Source: Herbidospora galbida (GTDB lineage: Bacteria > Actinomycetota > Actinomycetes > Streptosporangiales > Streptosporangiaceae). Taken from it: a stretch of 64,000 nucleotides of DNA. The position numbers and the translations under genes were made by a program. Positions 8,692-18,488 of this stretch are shown here, in pieces (positions within the stretch are counted from its first letter, which is position 1; every line of letters begins with the position of its first letter). Where the stretch lies: assembly GCF_005233835.1 (NCBI RefSeq), contig NZ_SZQA01000008.1, positions 146,626 through 210,625 on the forward strand, read 5' to 3'. The notes beneath the pieces are model-generated. The model had not been told where the DNA came from. It saw only the letters and a list, made by a program, of their open reading frames with translations, and made no database searches.

Positions 8692-9825
8692 TCATGTCCA
8701 GCGATCCCTGACGACCTCGCAGGCGGCCACGATCCGGTCGACGTCGTCGTCGCTCAGCCGGGCGTGCAGCGACAGCCTGATCAGCGCCCGGTTCCGGGGC
8801 GTCGCGGGCGGTGCGAACACCGAGCCGAACACGCCGTACTCCTCCAGCAGCTCGCGGACCTCGATGGTGGTCCGCTCCGTTCCGGTCTGGAGCGCCACGA
8901 TCTGGCTCACCGAGCCCTCCAGGTCGAAGCCGAGCGCCGCGACCTCGTCGCGCACCCACTCCGACACCTGGTGGAGCCGGTCACGCCGCCACTCGTCGAT
9001 CCGCACCACCTCCAGCGTCGCCGCCAGCCCGGCCAGGTCGTGCGGCAGCAGCGCCGAGGAGAACACGGCGGGGAAGGACTCCAGCCTGAAGTAGGGGACG
9101 AAGGCCGGATCGGTGGCCGTGACGAACCCGGCCCGCCCGGCGAACGCCTTGGAGAGACTGGCGATCCGGAAGTGGACGCGGTCGGTCAGGCCCAGCGCGA
9201 CGACCATGCCGGCGCCCAGCGGACCGGTCGTACCGAGAGAGTGCGACTCGTCGACCACGAGCACGCACCCGCTCTGCTCGGCCAGCTCGCACAGCTCCTC
9301 CAGGGGCGAGCGGCTCCCGTTGGTGCTGTAGAGCGCGTCGACGGCGACCACGCCGGGCCCGTTCCGGACGATCCGCCTCTCGAGATGCGCCAGGTCGTTG
9401 TGCCGGAACACGTGGACCGGCGCCCCGGCCAGCCGCGCCCCGGCCGCGAGGGACATGTGGGCGAGCTGGTCGACGTACACGGGCGTGTGCACGTCGGAGA
9501 TCGCCTGCAGGAGGCCCAGGTTCGCGTCCCACCCCGACTGGCACAGCACCCCGGCGGCGGCGTGCATGTAGTCGGCGAGATCCCGTTCCAGTACGTGCTG
9601 GGGGTGCCCGCCCCCGTCGAGCAGGCAGTCGGCCATCTGCTTGGCGACCCGCTCGTCACCGGCCAGGGCCAGGTAGTCGTTGCTGTCGACCACGACGTCA
9701 CCCGGCCGGGGCGACCGCCCGACGAGGAGCTCCCGGCCGCCCCACTCCCCCGCGACCCTGTCGTGGTGGAACCGCTCGACGCGGGCCCGGACACGAGCGG
9801 TGGCGGGCTGGGAGGACAAGGTCAT
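8692..9825 (-). CDS. CqsA-like alpha-hydroxyketone autoinducer synthase (PLP-dependent)
   Basis: 377-aa PLP enzyme of the alpha-oxoamine synthase family (BioF, Kbl, HemA), which condenses an acyl-CoA with an amino-acid-derived substrate. It resembles Vibrio CqsA more than BioF: SNDYLAL near the start, the block SGWDANLGLLQ, AHMSLAAGAR, VDESHSLGTTGP, then ASLSKAFAGRAG with the PLP-binding Lys, and GVFGSVFAPPAT near the end. These match the CqsA sequence from memory almost segment by segment. The ATG at 9825 is chosen because the family begins there; upstream codons have no homologous content. The product would be a CAI-1-like aminoketone or hydroxyketone signal. No CqsS-type receptor is in view. 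Confidence 0.82.
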   Translation of the reverse strand: MTLSSQPATARVRARVERFHHDRVAGEWGGRELLVGRSPRPGDVVVDSNDYLALAGDERVAKQMADCLLDGGGHPQHVLERDLADYMHAAAGVLCQSGWDANLGLLQAISDVHTPVYVDQLAHMSLAAGARLAGAPVHVFRHNDLAHLERRIVRNGPGVVAVDALYSTNGSRSPLEELCELAEQSGCVLVVDESHSLGTTGPLGAGMVVALGLTDRVHFRIASLSKAFAGRAGFVTATDPAFVPYFRLESFPAVFSSALLPHDLAGLAATLEVVRIDEWRRDRLHQVSEWVRDEVAALGFDLEGSVSQIVALQTGTERTTIEVRELLEEYGVFGSVFAPPATPRNRALIRLSLHARLSDDDVDRIVAACEVVRDRWT

Positions 9826-9848
9826 CGCACCAAGCTTTCTCTGAGCCG

Positions 9849-9862
9849 GAAAGTGATCTTTC
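9849..9862. promoter_or_regulatory. Palindrome upstream of the CqsA-like gene
   Basis: GAAAG-TGAT-CTTTC, a perfect 5+5 palindrome, sits inside a wider dyad CTGAG...CTCAG (9841-9872), 24 bp before the start codon. It could be an operator or a 5'-leader stem. No regulator can be named. Confidence 0.35.
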
Positions 9863-9940
9863 AACAACTCAGAGTGATACAAGGCCACGGGTATCGAATG
9901 CCACCCGGGACGGGTCAAGATCGCCCCAGCAACCGCGGAA

Positions 9941-9961
9941 GGCCCGCCTGGCGGGCGGGCC
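9941..9961 (-). terminator. Hairpin after the alpha/beta-hydrolase gene
   Basis: 8-bp perfect stem GGCCCGCC / GGCGGGCC with a 5-nt loop, 16 bp downstream of the hydrolase stop on the minus strand. It lacks a long T run (TTCC only), as is usual in high-GC actinomycetes. Confidence 0.5.
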
Positions 9962-9977
9962 CTCACGGTCGTGGACG

Positions 9978-10772
9978 TCAGCGCGAGGCGGCCTTCACGA
10001 TGAGCGAGGTCACCAAGTCGGGGTGGCTCATCATCGGCACGTGCGAGCTGTTGACCTCGACGATCACGCCCTTGGCACGCTTGGCCATCGCCCGCTCGGC
10101 CACCGTCGGGATGATGTTGTCCTGCTTGGCGACCACGAAGTAGCTCGGGATCGTCTTCCAGGCCGCCGGCCCCGACGGGGTCACCAGCGCGGCCAGCGCC
10201 CCCGGCCGCTGCGTCGCGGCCATCACCGCGGTGACGCTGCGGGGCAGGTCCTGGGCGAACAGGCGGTGGAAGTGCGCCGGGTCGATGTAGGCGTCCCGGT
10301 CTTCGCCCTGCGCGCCCGGGAAGGGCTTGACCTTCAGATGGTTGGTGACCTCGGTCTCCCCGCCGGCCAGGTGGTTCGCGTCGGATACGCTCTCGCCCTC
10401 GTTGAGCGCGTAGGCGGCGACGAACACCAGCGACTTCACGTTCGCGTTGCCGGTGGCGGCGTTGGAGATGACGGCCCCGCCGTAGGAGTGCCCGACGAGG
10501 ACGACCGGCCCCTCGATCGTCGACAGGAACTGCCGCAGGTACTCACCGTCGGCCTGCGGACCACGCAGCGGGTTGGAGAACGCGATCACCGGATAACCCC
10601 TGCCGATCAGCCGCCCGGCCACGTCGTTCCAGCCACTGGAATCGGCGAACGCACCGTGCACCAGCACCACGGTCGGCTTCGGCTTGGGCGTGCCCACGGC
10701 CTGCGCGGGCGCGGCGAAAGTCAGACCGGCCAGCAGGAAGGCGGCCATGAGTGATTTCAGTAAGCGGGACAT
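9978..10772 (-). CDS. Secreted alpha/beta-fold hydrolase
   Basis: 264-aa hydrolase with a Sec signal peptide (basic start, hydrophobic core, AQA cleavage near residue 25). It has the oxyanion segment VLVHGAF, nucleophile Ser in VGHSYGG, acid in AKQDNIIP and His in SSHVPMMSHP, typical of salicylate-esterase/hydroxynitrile-lyase-like hydrolases. Two ATGs occur in a row; the second (10772) is preferred because GAGGAG is otherwise too close. The protein should be exported. Substrate unknown; the family acts on esters. A hairpin follows the gene. Confidence 0.88.
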   Translation of the reverse strand: MSRLLKSLMAAFLLAGLTFAAPAQAVGTPKPKPTVVLVHGAFADSSGWNDVAGRLIGRGYPVIAFSNPLRGPQADGEYLRQFLSTIEGPVVLVGHSYGGAVISNAATGNANVKSLVFVAAYALNEGESVSDANHLAGGETEVTNHLKVKPFPGAQGEDRDAYIDPAHFHRLFAQDLPRSVTAVMAATQRPGALAALVTPSGPAAWKTIPSYFVVAKQDNIIPTVAERAMAKRAKGVIVEVNSSHVPMMSHPDLVTSLIVKAASR

Positions 10773-11188
10773 CATGCTCCTCGGGTCGTGATGACCCGCT
10801 CATCGTCAGCCGGACGACGGGAGCGGCGAATCATGTGGTCTTCGTAGTCTTTGCACCAAGTCTCCGACCCCGGTCACGCACTTTCCGTGCCCCGCCACGA
10901 CGACCTGGGGAGGGGTGGGCGAAGCCGTAACGAAAGCAGCGCCTTCAACCATCAACGGCGATCCCACCACCAGCGGCCGATGCCCACGACGGCGAGCGGC
11001 TCTCCCGGGCGGGACCCCGGCCTGCCGACTCGAAGCTGACGGACTGAACCTTCGGGCTCAGCCGGGCTGCTGCCCAACGGCCCGGATCCCCTTCTTCGCC
11101 AACCGCAGCCGTCGGACTCAGGCGGGCCGATGGCCAATGGCTCCGGGTCTCCCGATCTTCGGATCACCGGCTCAAGCTTGGCGGCCGC
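10773..11188. other. Intergenic region with a weak 60-bp-period repeat
   Basis: About 415 bp without a convincing gene. It holds the upstream side of the hydrolase gene. Two imperfect copies of a segment (beginning TTCGGGCTCAG at 11051 and GTCGGACTCAG at 11111) lie exactly 60 bp apart, just downstream of rny. Open frames here have no coding bias. I see no RNA gene or clear terminator. Confidence 0.4.
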
Positions 11189-12829
<1,641 letters not shown>

Positions 12830-13293
12830 GCGCACCCACCCCTTCTAGCGTCAAGCCGACAAGGGGTCACCAGCACAGCACGAAGAGACCTGGTGGCACC
12901 ACCAGGGCATATATTCGTACCCCGAAACGATCGGGGCCGTGGTTCACCGTTATGGCAATCCGCGCTGCGCGGAGTAACTCCTCACTGCGGTCGAGGTTAA
13001 GCGTCATTCGGGTAACGAGCAAGCAAAGACGCGGCAGGTGGCGAGTTTTTCTCGATCATCATTTCCCGGTTTCCGGACGAGCCGGACGGGGCACCCGATT
13101 ACAGACCGGGTTTGATCCATTTCTGTACGTCATGGGCGATGCGCCCCTGATGCCGCGAAGACGGCGTTACGACGAGGCCCCAGACGGGGCCAAGAAATGC
13201 GATCAGGATCATTTGAGCACAGGGGCGGTCATACTCGGCGTCAAGACACGCGGAGACCGGATGCCCCCCGAACAGGACAGCCTTCACCGGGGG
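12830..13293. other. Intergenic region upstream of rny
   Basis: About 460 bp, somewhat lower in GC than its neighbours, including A/T-richer stretches near 12906-12920 and 13040-13075 that could carry the rny promoter. Short open frames here (for example 13099-13287 minus) lack ribosome sites and coding bias. No RNA gene is recognised. Confidence 0.4.
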
Positions 13294-14949
13294 TCACGGA
13301 GAATCCAGGTAGTCTCCGCCCGCCTCCTCGGAGGTCTCCTCCCCCTCGGCCTCCAGAGCCTCTCTGACGATCCGGAAGGCCAGCCCTGCCGGATACCCCT
13401 TCCGGGCCAGCATGCCGACCAGCTTGCGCGTCCGGGCGCGCGGATCGGCGCCCCTGGTCGAGCCCAGCTTGCGAGCCACGAGCCGCCGGGCCGTCTCGAC
13501 CTCCTCGTCGGGATCGAGTTGCTCGACGGCCTCCTTGACCATCTCCTCCTCGACCCCGCGATGCCGCAGCTCCTGCGCCAGCGCCCGGCGCGCGAGCCCC
13601 CGCCCGTGGTGCCGCGAACTCACCCACATGGCGGCGAACGCCTGATCGTCGATCAGGCCGACCTCGGAGAACCGTTCAAGGACCCGCTCGGCGACCTCAC
13701 TCGGGATCTCCCGCTTCAGCAGGGCCTCGGCGAGCTGGGCCCGCGTCCGGGGGGCGAGGGTCAGCAGCCGAAGGCAGATCCCCCGCGCCCGCGCTTCGGG
13801 ATCGCCACTGTGCTCCTCGGAGAACGACCCCCGCCGCTTCGATCGACCACCCGAGCCGCCGTCACCAGGACCACCGTCTCCAGAAGCGCCATAGCCACCG
13901 CTTCGGCCACCGGTGCCGAAGATCCCTTCACCCTCGGCGGGGGCGCCGACATCGGGGTCGCTGACGGTGGGGTCGTCACGGCGTGAAGCACGCCGACCTG
14001 CTCTGCCGGTCTTCGATCGACGCGCACGGCGGCCGCGGCCAGGCTCTTCATCTGGCAGGCCGCCCCAATCCAGCGGATTCGGGCGATCACCCTCTGCCGC
14101 CCGGGAATCCGGAGAGCCCGCCGCACCGTCGCGCCCACCACCAGGGAACCAATCCGCATGACGCGGCCCATTGCCGGATGGCCCGCTCTCGGGATCCCCA
14201 CTCTGCGGGCCCTCATCCGGTGGCCCGTCCTCTGCGGGTGTCTCTTCTCCGGGTGATCGCCTGAGACGCCCCCGCCGATCACCCCATGAAGACCTGTCTA
14301 CCTGCTCGTCCCCGTCAGAAGACAGACGGGATCGCTCACGCCGACCATGCGCGGAAGAGCGTCCCTTGCGCTGCCGGCCGCTGCGGGAACCTTCAGCCTT
14401 GTTCTCCGCCTCGTTGTCGCCAGAAGGAGCCGAACCGCCATCCTCTTGGTCATCGCCCTCAGGCCAACGGCCGAACCGTCTACTGTCCCCGTCATCCGAA
14501 GGCGAACGCCAGTCGCGGCGGCCACGAGCTGAGCCGGCATCTTCTTGGCCCCGTCCACGCTCTCCGTCATCCGAAGACTCACGTCGGCCAGAAGCCGAGT
14601 CGGCCTCCCCTTGGCCATCGCTCTCAGGCCCGAATCGTTCACGCTCTCCGTCATCCCGAGGCGCACGCAGGGCGTGGCGGCCTGAGGACAGAGACTCTGG
14701 CCCATCCCCGATCAGCCAGCCCGGGTGCTCGCCCGGGTCGTCGTCGAACGCGGCGCCGGGCCATGCACCGCCGCCGCCTCGTACCGTTTCCGGGTCGATC
14801 TCCGACCAGGACGAGCCGCCCGTGGTCCATTCGGAGCGCGAATCCGGGAAGCCCCATCCGGGCGGATCGGACTCGCGCTCGTCGTCATAGGGCCATCCGG
14901 GGCGGCCCCAGGCGCCCCGGTCGTCGTCCCAGGAGTCGGAAGGTCGCAC
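13294..14949 (-). CDS. recX: RecX regulatory protein with a long low-complexity N-terminal extension
   Basis: The C-terminal ~165 residues (from about 385) form a normal RecX made of three-helix repeats (RGICLRLLTLAPRTR, then AQELRHRGVEEE, then LARKGYPAGLAF). RecX binds RecA filaments and limits their activity. The preceding ~380 residues are Gly/Ser/Asp/Glu/Arg-rich with no hydrophobic core. They include degenerate repeats built on DDGE-R...SA-GRR and Trp-Asp-rich segments at the start, and contain no Met. The GTG start at 14949 lies 8 bp after the recA stop, so the pair is co-transcribed. A later non-ATG start closer to the RecX domain cannot be excluded, but the frame is open throughout. 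Confidence 0.85.
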   Translation of the reverse strand: MRPSDSWDDDRGAWGRPGWPYDDERESDPPGWGFPDSRSEWTTGGSSWSEIDPETVRGGGGAWPGAAFDDDPGEHPGWLIGDGPESLSSGRHALRAPRDDGERERFGPESDGQGEADSASGRRESSDDGERGRGQEDAGSARGRRDWRSPSDDGDSRRFGRWPEGDDQEDGGSAPSGDNEAENKAEGSRSGRQRKGRSSAHGRRERSRLSSDGDEQVDRSSWGDRRGRLRRSPGEETPAEDGPPDEGPQSGDPESGPSGNGPRHADWFPGGGRDGAAGSPDSRAAEGDRPNPLDWGGLPDEEPGRGRRARRSKTGRAGRRASRRDDPTVSDPDVGAPAEGEGIFGTGGRSGGYGASGDGGPGDGGSGGRSKRRGSFSEEHSGDPEARARGICLRLLTLAPRTRAQLAEALLKREIPSEVAERVLERFSEVGLIDDQAFAAMWVSSRHHGRGLARRALAQELRHRGVEEEMVKEAVEQLDPDEEVETARRLVARKLGSTRGADPRARTRKLVGMLARKGYPAGLAFRIVREALEAEGEETSEEAGGDYLDSP

Positions 14950-14957
14950 CGGATCGG

Positions 14958-16055
14958 TCAGACGTCACCCGGCTTGGGGGTGGCCGCGGCCTTCGAGCCG
15001 CGGCCGGTCGGGGCCGGGGCGGCGACGGGGACCGCGGGGGCCTCGGGAGCGGCGTCGAGGCGGGGGCCGACGCCGAGCTTCTCCTTGATCTTCTTCTCGA
15101 TCTCGTTGGCGATGTCGGGGTGGTTCTTCAGGAAGTTGCGGGCGTTCTCCTTGCCCTGGCCGAGCTGGTCGCCCTCGTAGGTGTACCAGGCGCCGGCCTT
15201 GCGGACGAAGCCGTGCTCCACGCCCATGTCGATCAGGCCGCCCTCGCGGCTGATGCCGAAGCCGTAGAGGATGTCGAAGTCGGCCGTGCGGAAGGGCGGG
15301 GCCATCTTGTTCTTGACGACCTTCACGCGGGTGCGGTTGCCGACCGGCTCGGTGCCGTCTTTCAGGGTCTCGATGCGGCGGACGTCGAGGCGGACCGACG
15401 CGTAGAACTTCAGCGCCTTACCGCCCGTCGTGGTCTCGGGCGAGCCGAACATGACGCCGATCTTCTCGCGGAGCTGGTTGATGAAGATCGCGGTGGTGCC
15501 GGTGTTGTTGAGGGCGCCGGCGACCTTGCGGAGGGCCTGGGACATCAGGCGGGCCTGGAGACCCACGTGGCTGTCGCCCATCTCGCCCTCGATTTCGGCC
15601 TTGGGCACCAGGGCCGCCACCGAGTCGATGACGATGATGTCGATCGCGCCGGAGCGGATCAGCATGTCGGCGATCTCCAGGGCCTGCTCACCCGTGTCGG
15701 GCTGGGAGACCAGGAGGGCGTCGACGTCGACGCCGAGCTTCTTGGCGTATTCGGGGTCGAGCGCGTGCTCGGCGTCGATGAAGGCGGCGATGCCGCCCTG
15801 ACGCTGGGCGTTGGCCACGGCGTGGAGGGCGACGGTGGTCTTACCGGAGGACTCGGGGCCGTAGACCTCGACGATCCGGCCGCGGGGGAAGCCGCCGATG
15901 CCCAGGGCGACGTCGAGCGCGATCGCGCCGGTCGGGATGACCTCGACGGGGGCGCGGGCGTCTTCGCCGAGGCGCATGACGGAGCCCTTGCCGAACTGCC
16001 GCTCGATCTGGGCGAGGGCGGTCTCGAGGGCCTTGTCACGGTCGTTCACTGCCAT
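14958..16055 (-). CDS. recA: Recombinase RecA
   Basis: 365-aa strand-exchange ATPase and LexA co-protease. Walker A is GPESSGKTT, followed by the conserved [12 protein letters not shown] loop-2 region and the C-terminal domain. The length is typical, with an Ala/Pro-rich actinobacterial tail. The ATG has GGGGG nearby. Its upstream region has both a PafBC-type promoter and a LexA box, so it should be induced by DNA damage in two ways. recX follows 8 bp downstream. Confidence 0.98.
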   Translation of the reverse strand: MAVNDRDKALETALAQIERQFGKGSVMRLGEDARAPVEVIPTGAIALDVALGIGGFPRGRIVEVYGPESSGKTTVALHAVANAQRQGGIAAFIDAEHALDPEYAKKLGVDVDALLVSQPDTGEQALEIADMLIRSGAIDIIVIDSVAALVPKAEIEGEMGDSHVGLQARLMSQALRKVAGALNNTGTTAIFINQLREKIGVMFGSPETTTGGKALKFYASVRLDVRRIETLKDGTEPVGNRTRVKVVKNKMAPPFRTADFDILYGFGISREGGLIDMGVEHGFVRKAGAWYTYEGDQLGQGKENARNFLKNHPDIANEIEKKIKEKLGVGPRLDAAPEAPAVPVAAPAPTGRGSKAAATPKPGDV

Positions 16056-16099
16056 TGGGGTGCCCCCTGTGAGGGTCGTGGGTTGTTCCGGTCAACGGA

Positions 16100-16122
16100 A
16101 CGCTATGGGGTGCCACTGACAT
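16100..16122 (-). promoter_or_regulatory. PafBC-type (LexA-independent) damage promoter of recA
   Basis: On the minus strand the bases read ATGTCAGTG, then eight bases, then TAGCGT. The PafBC/RecA-NDp consensus is TTGTCRGTG-N8-TANNNT, so only the first base differs and the spacing is exact. The predicted transcript would begin about 40 nt before the recA ATG. Confidence 0.8.
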
Positions 16123-16165
16123 TTTCTGGAGACGCTGCCTCCAGGGCGGCAGCCACAAATATAGC

Positions 16166-16179
16166 CGAACGGCTGTTCG
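16166..16179. promoter_or_regulatory. LexA (SOS) box upstream of recA
   Basis: Perfect palindrome CGAAC-GGCT-GTTCG, the actinobacterial SOS box, about 110 bp upstream of the recA start and upstream of the PafBC-type promoter. It predicts a second, LexA-repressed promoter. Confidence 0.85.
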
Positions 16180-16341
16180 ATCACACCTCGAACGGCCCAT
16201 TGCTTCGGGAAAGGGAACCCATCCGGAAGGTCACATTCGCGGGCATTGTGATCAGGGTGTTGCCACGCCGTTGACCTGCGGCGATCCTGGAGGAGACGGG
16301 CGAATCAGCCAGACCAGAACCGCGAGTGAGAAGGCGGCGCC

Positions 16342-16605
16342 GTGTCGACCGAAAACGAACGCCGTACTCTCCTTGAGGCGCTCGCCGAACGGCTTCCGGG
16401 GCGAGGGCTCCAGGGGCGGATGCTCGGCGGGGGCGAGCCCGTGCTGTGGATCTGGCATCCCCGTACGAACAGGCAGACGATCGTCTTCGCCACGCAGTCG
16501 GCCGGGGGGTGGCTGTTCCTCTGGTCGCCCGACGGGCAGGAAGACGCCGAAGATCCCGACGTCGCCGCCGACACCCTGGAGAAACTGCTCTCTCAGGCCG
16601 CTTGA
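16342..16605 (+). CDS. Small conserved-looking hypothetical protein
   Basis: 87 aa starting at GTG with AGAAGG seven bases upstream. An amphipathic N-terminus (ENERRTLLEALAERL) is followed by a beta-rich middle (VLWIWHPR, then TIVFATQ and WLFLWSPDG) and an acidic helical end. G/C-rich third positions support coding. No membrane segment or signal peptide. I do not recognise the family. It lies between recA (divergent) and an SDR gene in the same direction 66 bp downstream. Confidence 0.65.
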   Translation: MSTENERRTLLEALAERLPGRGLQGRMLGGGEPVLWIWHPRTNRQTIVFATQSAGGWLFLWSPDGQEDAEDPDVAADTLEKLLSQAA

Positions 16606-16670
16606 CACCCCTTCTCCACAAATGTGTGGCACGCTGATCCGTTGAGCCCCACGCGGTGAGGAGACGACAC

Positions 16671-17423
16671 ATGGGCGCACTGGAGGCGAAGGCGGCTCTG
16701 GTGACGGGTGGATCGCGGGGGATCGGGCGGGCGGTCGTACAGAAACTGGCCCGTGAGGGCGCCCACGTGGTCTTCAGCTTCAACGAGAACCGTTCGGCGG
16801 CCGAAGAGGTCGTCGCGCAGGTGGCCAGGTTCGGCGGCACCGCCCATGCCGTGCGGGCCGACATGGGCTGTCCCGACGACGTGAAACTGCTGTTCGAGCA
16901 GGTGGTACGCCGGCTCGGCGCCCTCGACATCCTGGTCAACAACGCGGCGATCAACCCGATCAGGCGGATCATCGACGCCACCGCCGACGACTTCGACCGG
17001 GTGATGGGCGTGAACGCGAAGGGCCCGTTCCTGGCGATCCAGGCGGCGTCCCGCATTCTGCGCGCGGGCGGGCGGATCGTGAACATCTCCTCGTTCGGCA
17101 CCCGCGCGCCCGCCGAAGGGCTCTCGCTCTATCTGGCCAGCAAGGCGGCGCTGGAGCTGCTGACCGCCGTGGCCGCCCGGGAGCTGGGCGCGCGCGGGAT
17201 CACCGTCAACGCGGTCTCGCCCGGGGTGACCGACACCGAGCTGATGCGCGAGTCGTCGGGGGCGAGCGCCGACGAGACGTTCGACGGGATCACCGCCAAG
17301 ACCGCCCTGCGGCGGCTGGGCGAACCGGCCGACATCGCCAACGTGGTGGCGTTCCTGGCCGGGCCCGACTCACAGTGGATCACCGGGCAGAACCTCAGGG
17401 CGACCGGCGGCCTGATCGTCTGA
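16671..17423 (+). CDS. SDR-family oxidoreductase (FabG-like)
   Basis: 250-aa classical short-chain dehydrogenase. The NAD(P) loop is TGGSRGIGR at residues 12-20, NNAAIN is the NNAG-like motif, and the catalytic Ser lies in NISSFG with YLASK for the Tyr/Lys pair. The ATG at 16671 has GAGGAG upstream. Several features (Arg after the glycine loop, LNVNNAA) fit a 3-oxoacyl reductase-like enzyme, but the substrate cannot be named. Its end overlaps a convergent small gene by 54 bp. Confidence 0.92.
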   Translation: MGALEAKAALVTGGSRGIGRAVVQKLAREGAHVVFSFNENRSAAEEVVAQVARFGGTAHAVRADMGCPDDVKLLFEQVVRRLGALDILVNNAAINPIRRIIDATADDFDRVMGVNAKGPFLAIQAASRILRAGGRIVNISSFGTRAPAEGLSLYLASKAALELLTAVAARELGARGITVNAVSPGVTDTELMRESSGASADETFDGITAKTALRRLGEPADIANVVAFLAGPDSQWITGQNLRATGGLIV

Positions 17424-17663
17424 CAGCTCCGCCGACTCGGCGAACGTGATCACCATGTATCTGCCGTTGGCGTAGCTGACCACGGGACGCCCCAGCAGTT
17501 CGCCCGCCCCGCGGGCGGCGTTCTGGAACATCTCCACCAGTTCCGGGGTGTCGGCGCCGATCCTGAACCGGCCGCTGGTGGTCAGGTGCTCGGCGACCAG
17601 AGGGACGAAGTTCGCCTCGGCGCGGAGCTTCTCCTCCGGCGTGAGGGGAGTGCGTGCGGACAT
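17370..17663 (-). CDS. Hypothetical protein, 97 aa
   Basis: A small soluble protein starting with ATG: TPEEKLRAEANFVPLVAEHL, then a likely helical segment, then GRPVVSYANGRYMVITFAE. No recognised motif. It starts 11 bp after the end of the DUF3046 gene on the same strand, which suggests one transcript, and its 3' end overlaps the convergent SDR gene. Its C-terminal residues, encoded antisense to the SDR, look less protein-like than the rest. Confidence 0.6.
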   Translation of the reverse strand: MSARTPLTPEEKLRAEANFVPLVAEHLTTSGRFRIGADTPELVEMFQNAARGAGELLGRPVVSYANGRYMVITFAESAELSDDQAAGRPEVLPGDPL

Positions 17664-17674
17664 GTCTCTCCTGG

Positions 17675-17869
17675 TCAGCGGAGGCGGGGGTCGACGTCGA
17701 CGACCTGGCAGACCGCCTGCCAGACCTGCTTGGCCGCGAAACCGTCGGCCAGGGCCTGCTCGACCGTCCGGCCGCCGAGTCCTGCGATCACGTAGTCCTT
17801 CGCCCAGGACTCGGCGTACGTCTCGCCGAAGTGGCGGGACATGCGGTTCCAGAATTCCGTGAGTCGCAT
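17675..17869 (-). CDS. DUF3046 family protein
   Basis: 64-aa protein starting MRLTEFWNRM, with GETYAESWAKDYV and KQVWQAVCQ, the DUF3046 signature. It is found next to recA across actinomycetes. Function unknown; the size is normal for the family. Start ATG at 17869. Confidence 0.92.
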   Translation of the reverse strand: MRLTEFWNRMSRHFGETYAESWAKDYVIAGLGGRTVEQALADGFAAKQVWQAVCQVVDVDPRLR

Positions 17870-17900
17870 GGCCCCCAGTATGGCCGTGTCGGGCGGGTGG

Positions 17901-18389
17901 TCAGAGCACGCGAGAGCCGTACATCTCGCCGAGGGGGTCGGCGAGGAGTTCCAGGCGGGCGCCGTCGGGATCGGAGAAGTAGATGGAGGCGCCGCTCTCC
18001 ATGACGTAGGGGACTCCGGCGGCCTCCAGCTTGCCGCGCAGGCGCTCCCACACGACGGGGTCGACGGAGATGGCGATGTGGTGGAGGCCGCCGAGGACCT
18101 CCTGGTAGGGGCCGAGGTCGAGGCCGGGGAAGTCGAAGAAGGCCAGCAGGTTGCCGTTGCCGACGTCGAAGAAGAAGTGGTTGGAGCCCTTGTAGTCGCG
18201 GTTCTCGAAGATCTCGGTGAGCGGGAACTCCAGAAGACCCTGATAGAATTCGATCGTGCGTTCGACATCGGACGACAGCAGGGCGAAGTGGTGGAGGCCG
18301 CGGGCGCTGCTCGGAGGCCGGCGCTCGTTCAGATGACGTTCTTTTATGGAGGCACGGGTTGCTTCGATGGCCTCGTAGTCGATGTCCAT
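17901..18389 (-). CDS. VOC-family (glyoxalase-like) protein
   Basis: 162 aa. Two vicinal-oxygen-chelate half-modules: GLHHFALLSSDVERTIEFY with a His metal ligand, and GGLHHIAISVD...YFSDPDGARLELL with the second His and the Glu ligand. Metal-dependent dioxygenase or isomerase are both possible; the substrate is not evident. It is transcribed away from lhr, with 99 bp between. Confidence 0.88.
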   Translation of the reverse strand: MDIDYEAIEATRASIKERHLNERRPPSSARGLHHFALLSSDVERTIEFYQGLLEFPLTEIFENRDYKGSNHFFFDVGNGNLLAFFDFPGLDLGPYQEVLGGLHHIAISVDPVVWERLRGKLEAAGVPYVMESGASIYFSDPDGARLELLADPLGEMYGSRVL

Positions 18390-18444
18390 AGTTCACATGA
18401 TTGTCGCTTTACCCGCAGATCAACCACATCGGCCCCGGCGAGAA

Positions 18445-18467
18445 CTGTCGGTCGCCGGAGGCATGAT
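18445..18467 (+). promoter_or_regulatory. Possible PafBC-type promoter of lhr
   Basis: CTGTCGGTC, then eight bases, then CATGAT: seven of nine and two of three fixed positions of TTGTCRGTG-N8-TANNNT, at the exact spacing. It would start a transcript about 15 nt before the lhr ATG. Weaker than the recA example. Confidence 0.3.
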
Positions 18468-18488
18468 GTCCGGAGGAGGTGGAGGGAC

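Noticed and set aside
13099..13287. 62-codon minus frame upstream of recX end
   Set aside because: No ribosome site, no coding bias, no neighbour support.
12952..13986. Plus-strand frame of 344 codons across the rny-recX spacer and recX
   Set aside because: Mostly antisense to recX, Pro/Arg-rich, no ribosome site or family match.
14067..14700. Repeats in recX considered as a CRISPR or minisatellite
   Set aside because: Units are degenerate, irregular in length and follow codon periods; no spacers. No CRISPR array was seen anywhere in the window.
17841..18488. In-frame extension upstream of lhr
   Set aside because: Antisense to the VOC gene; the Lhr family starts at the ATG 18489 behind a strong ribosome site.
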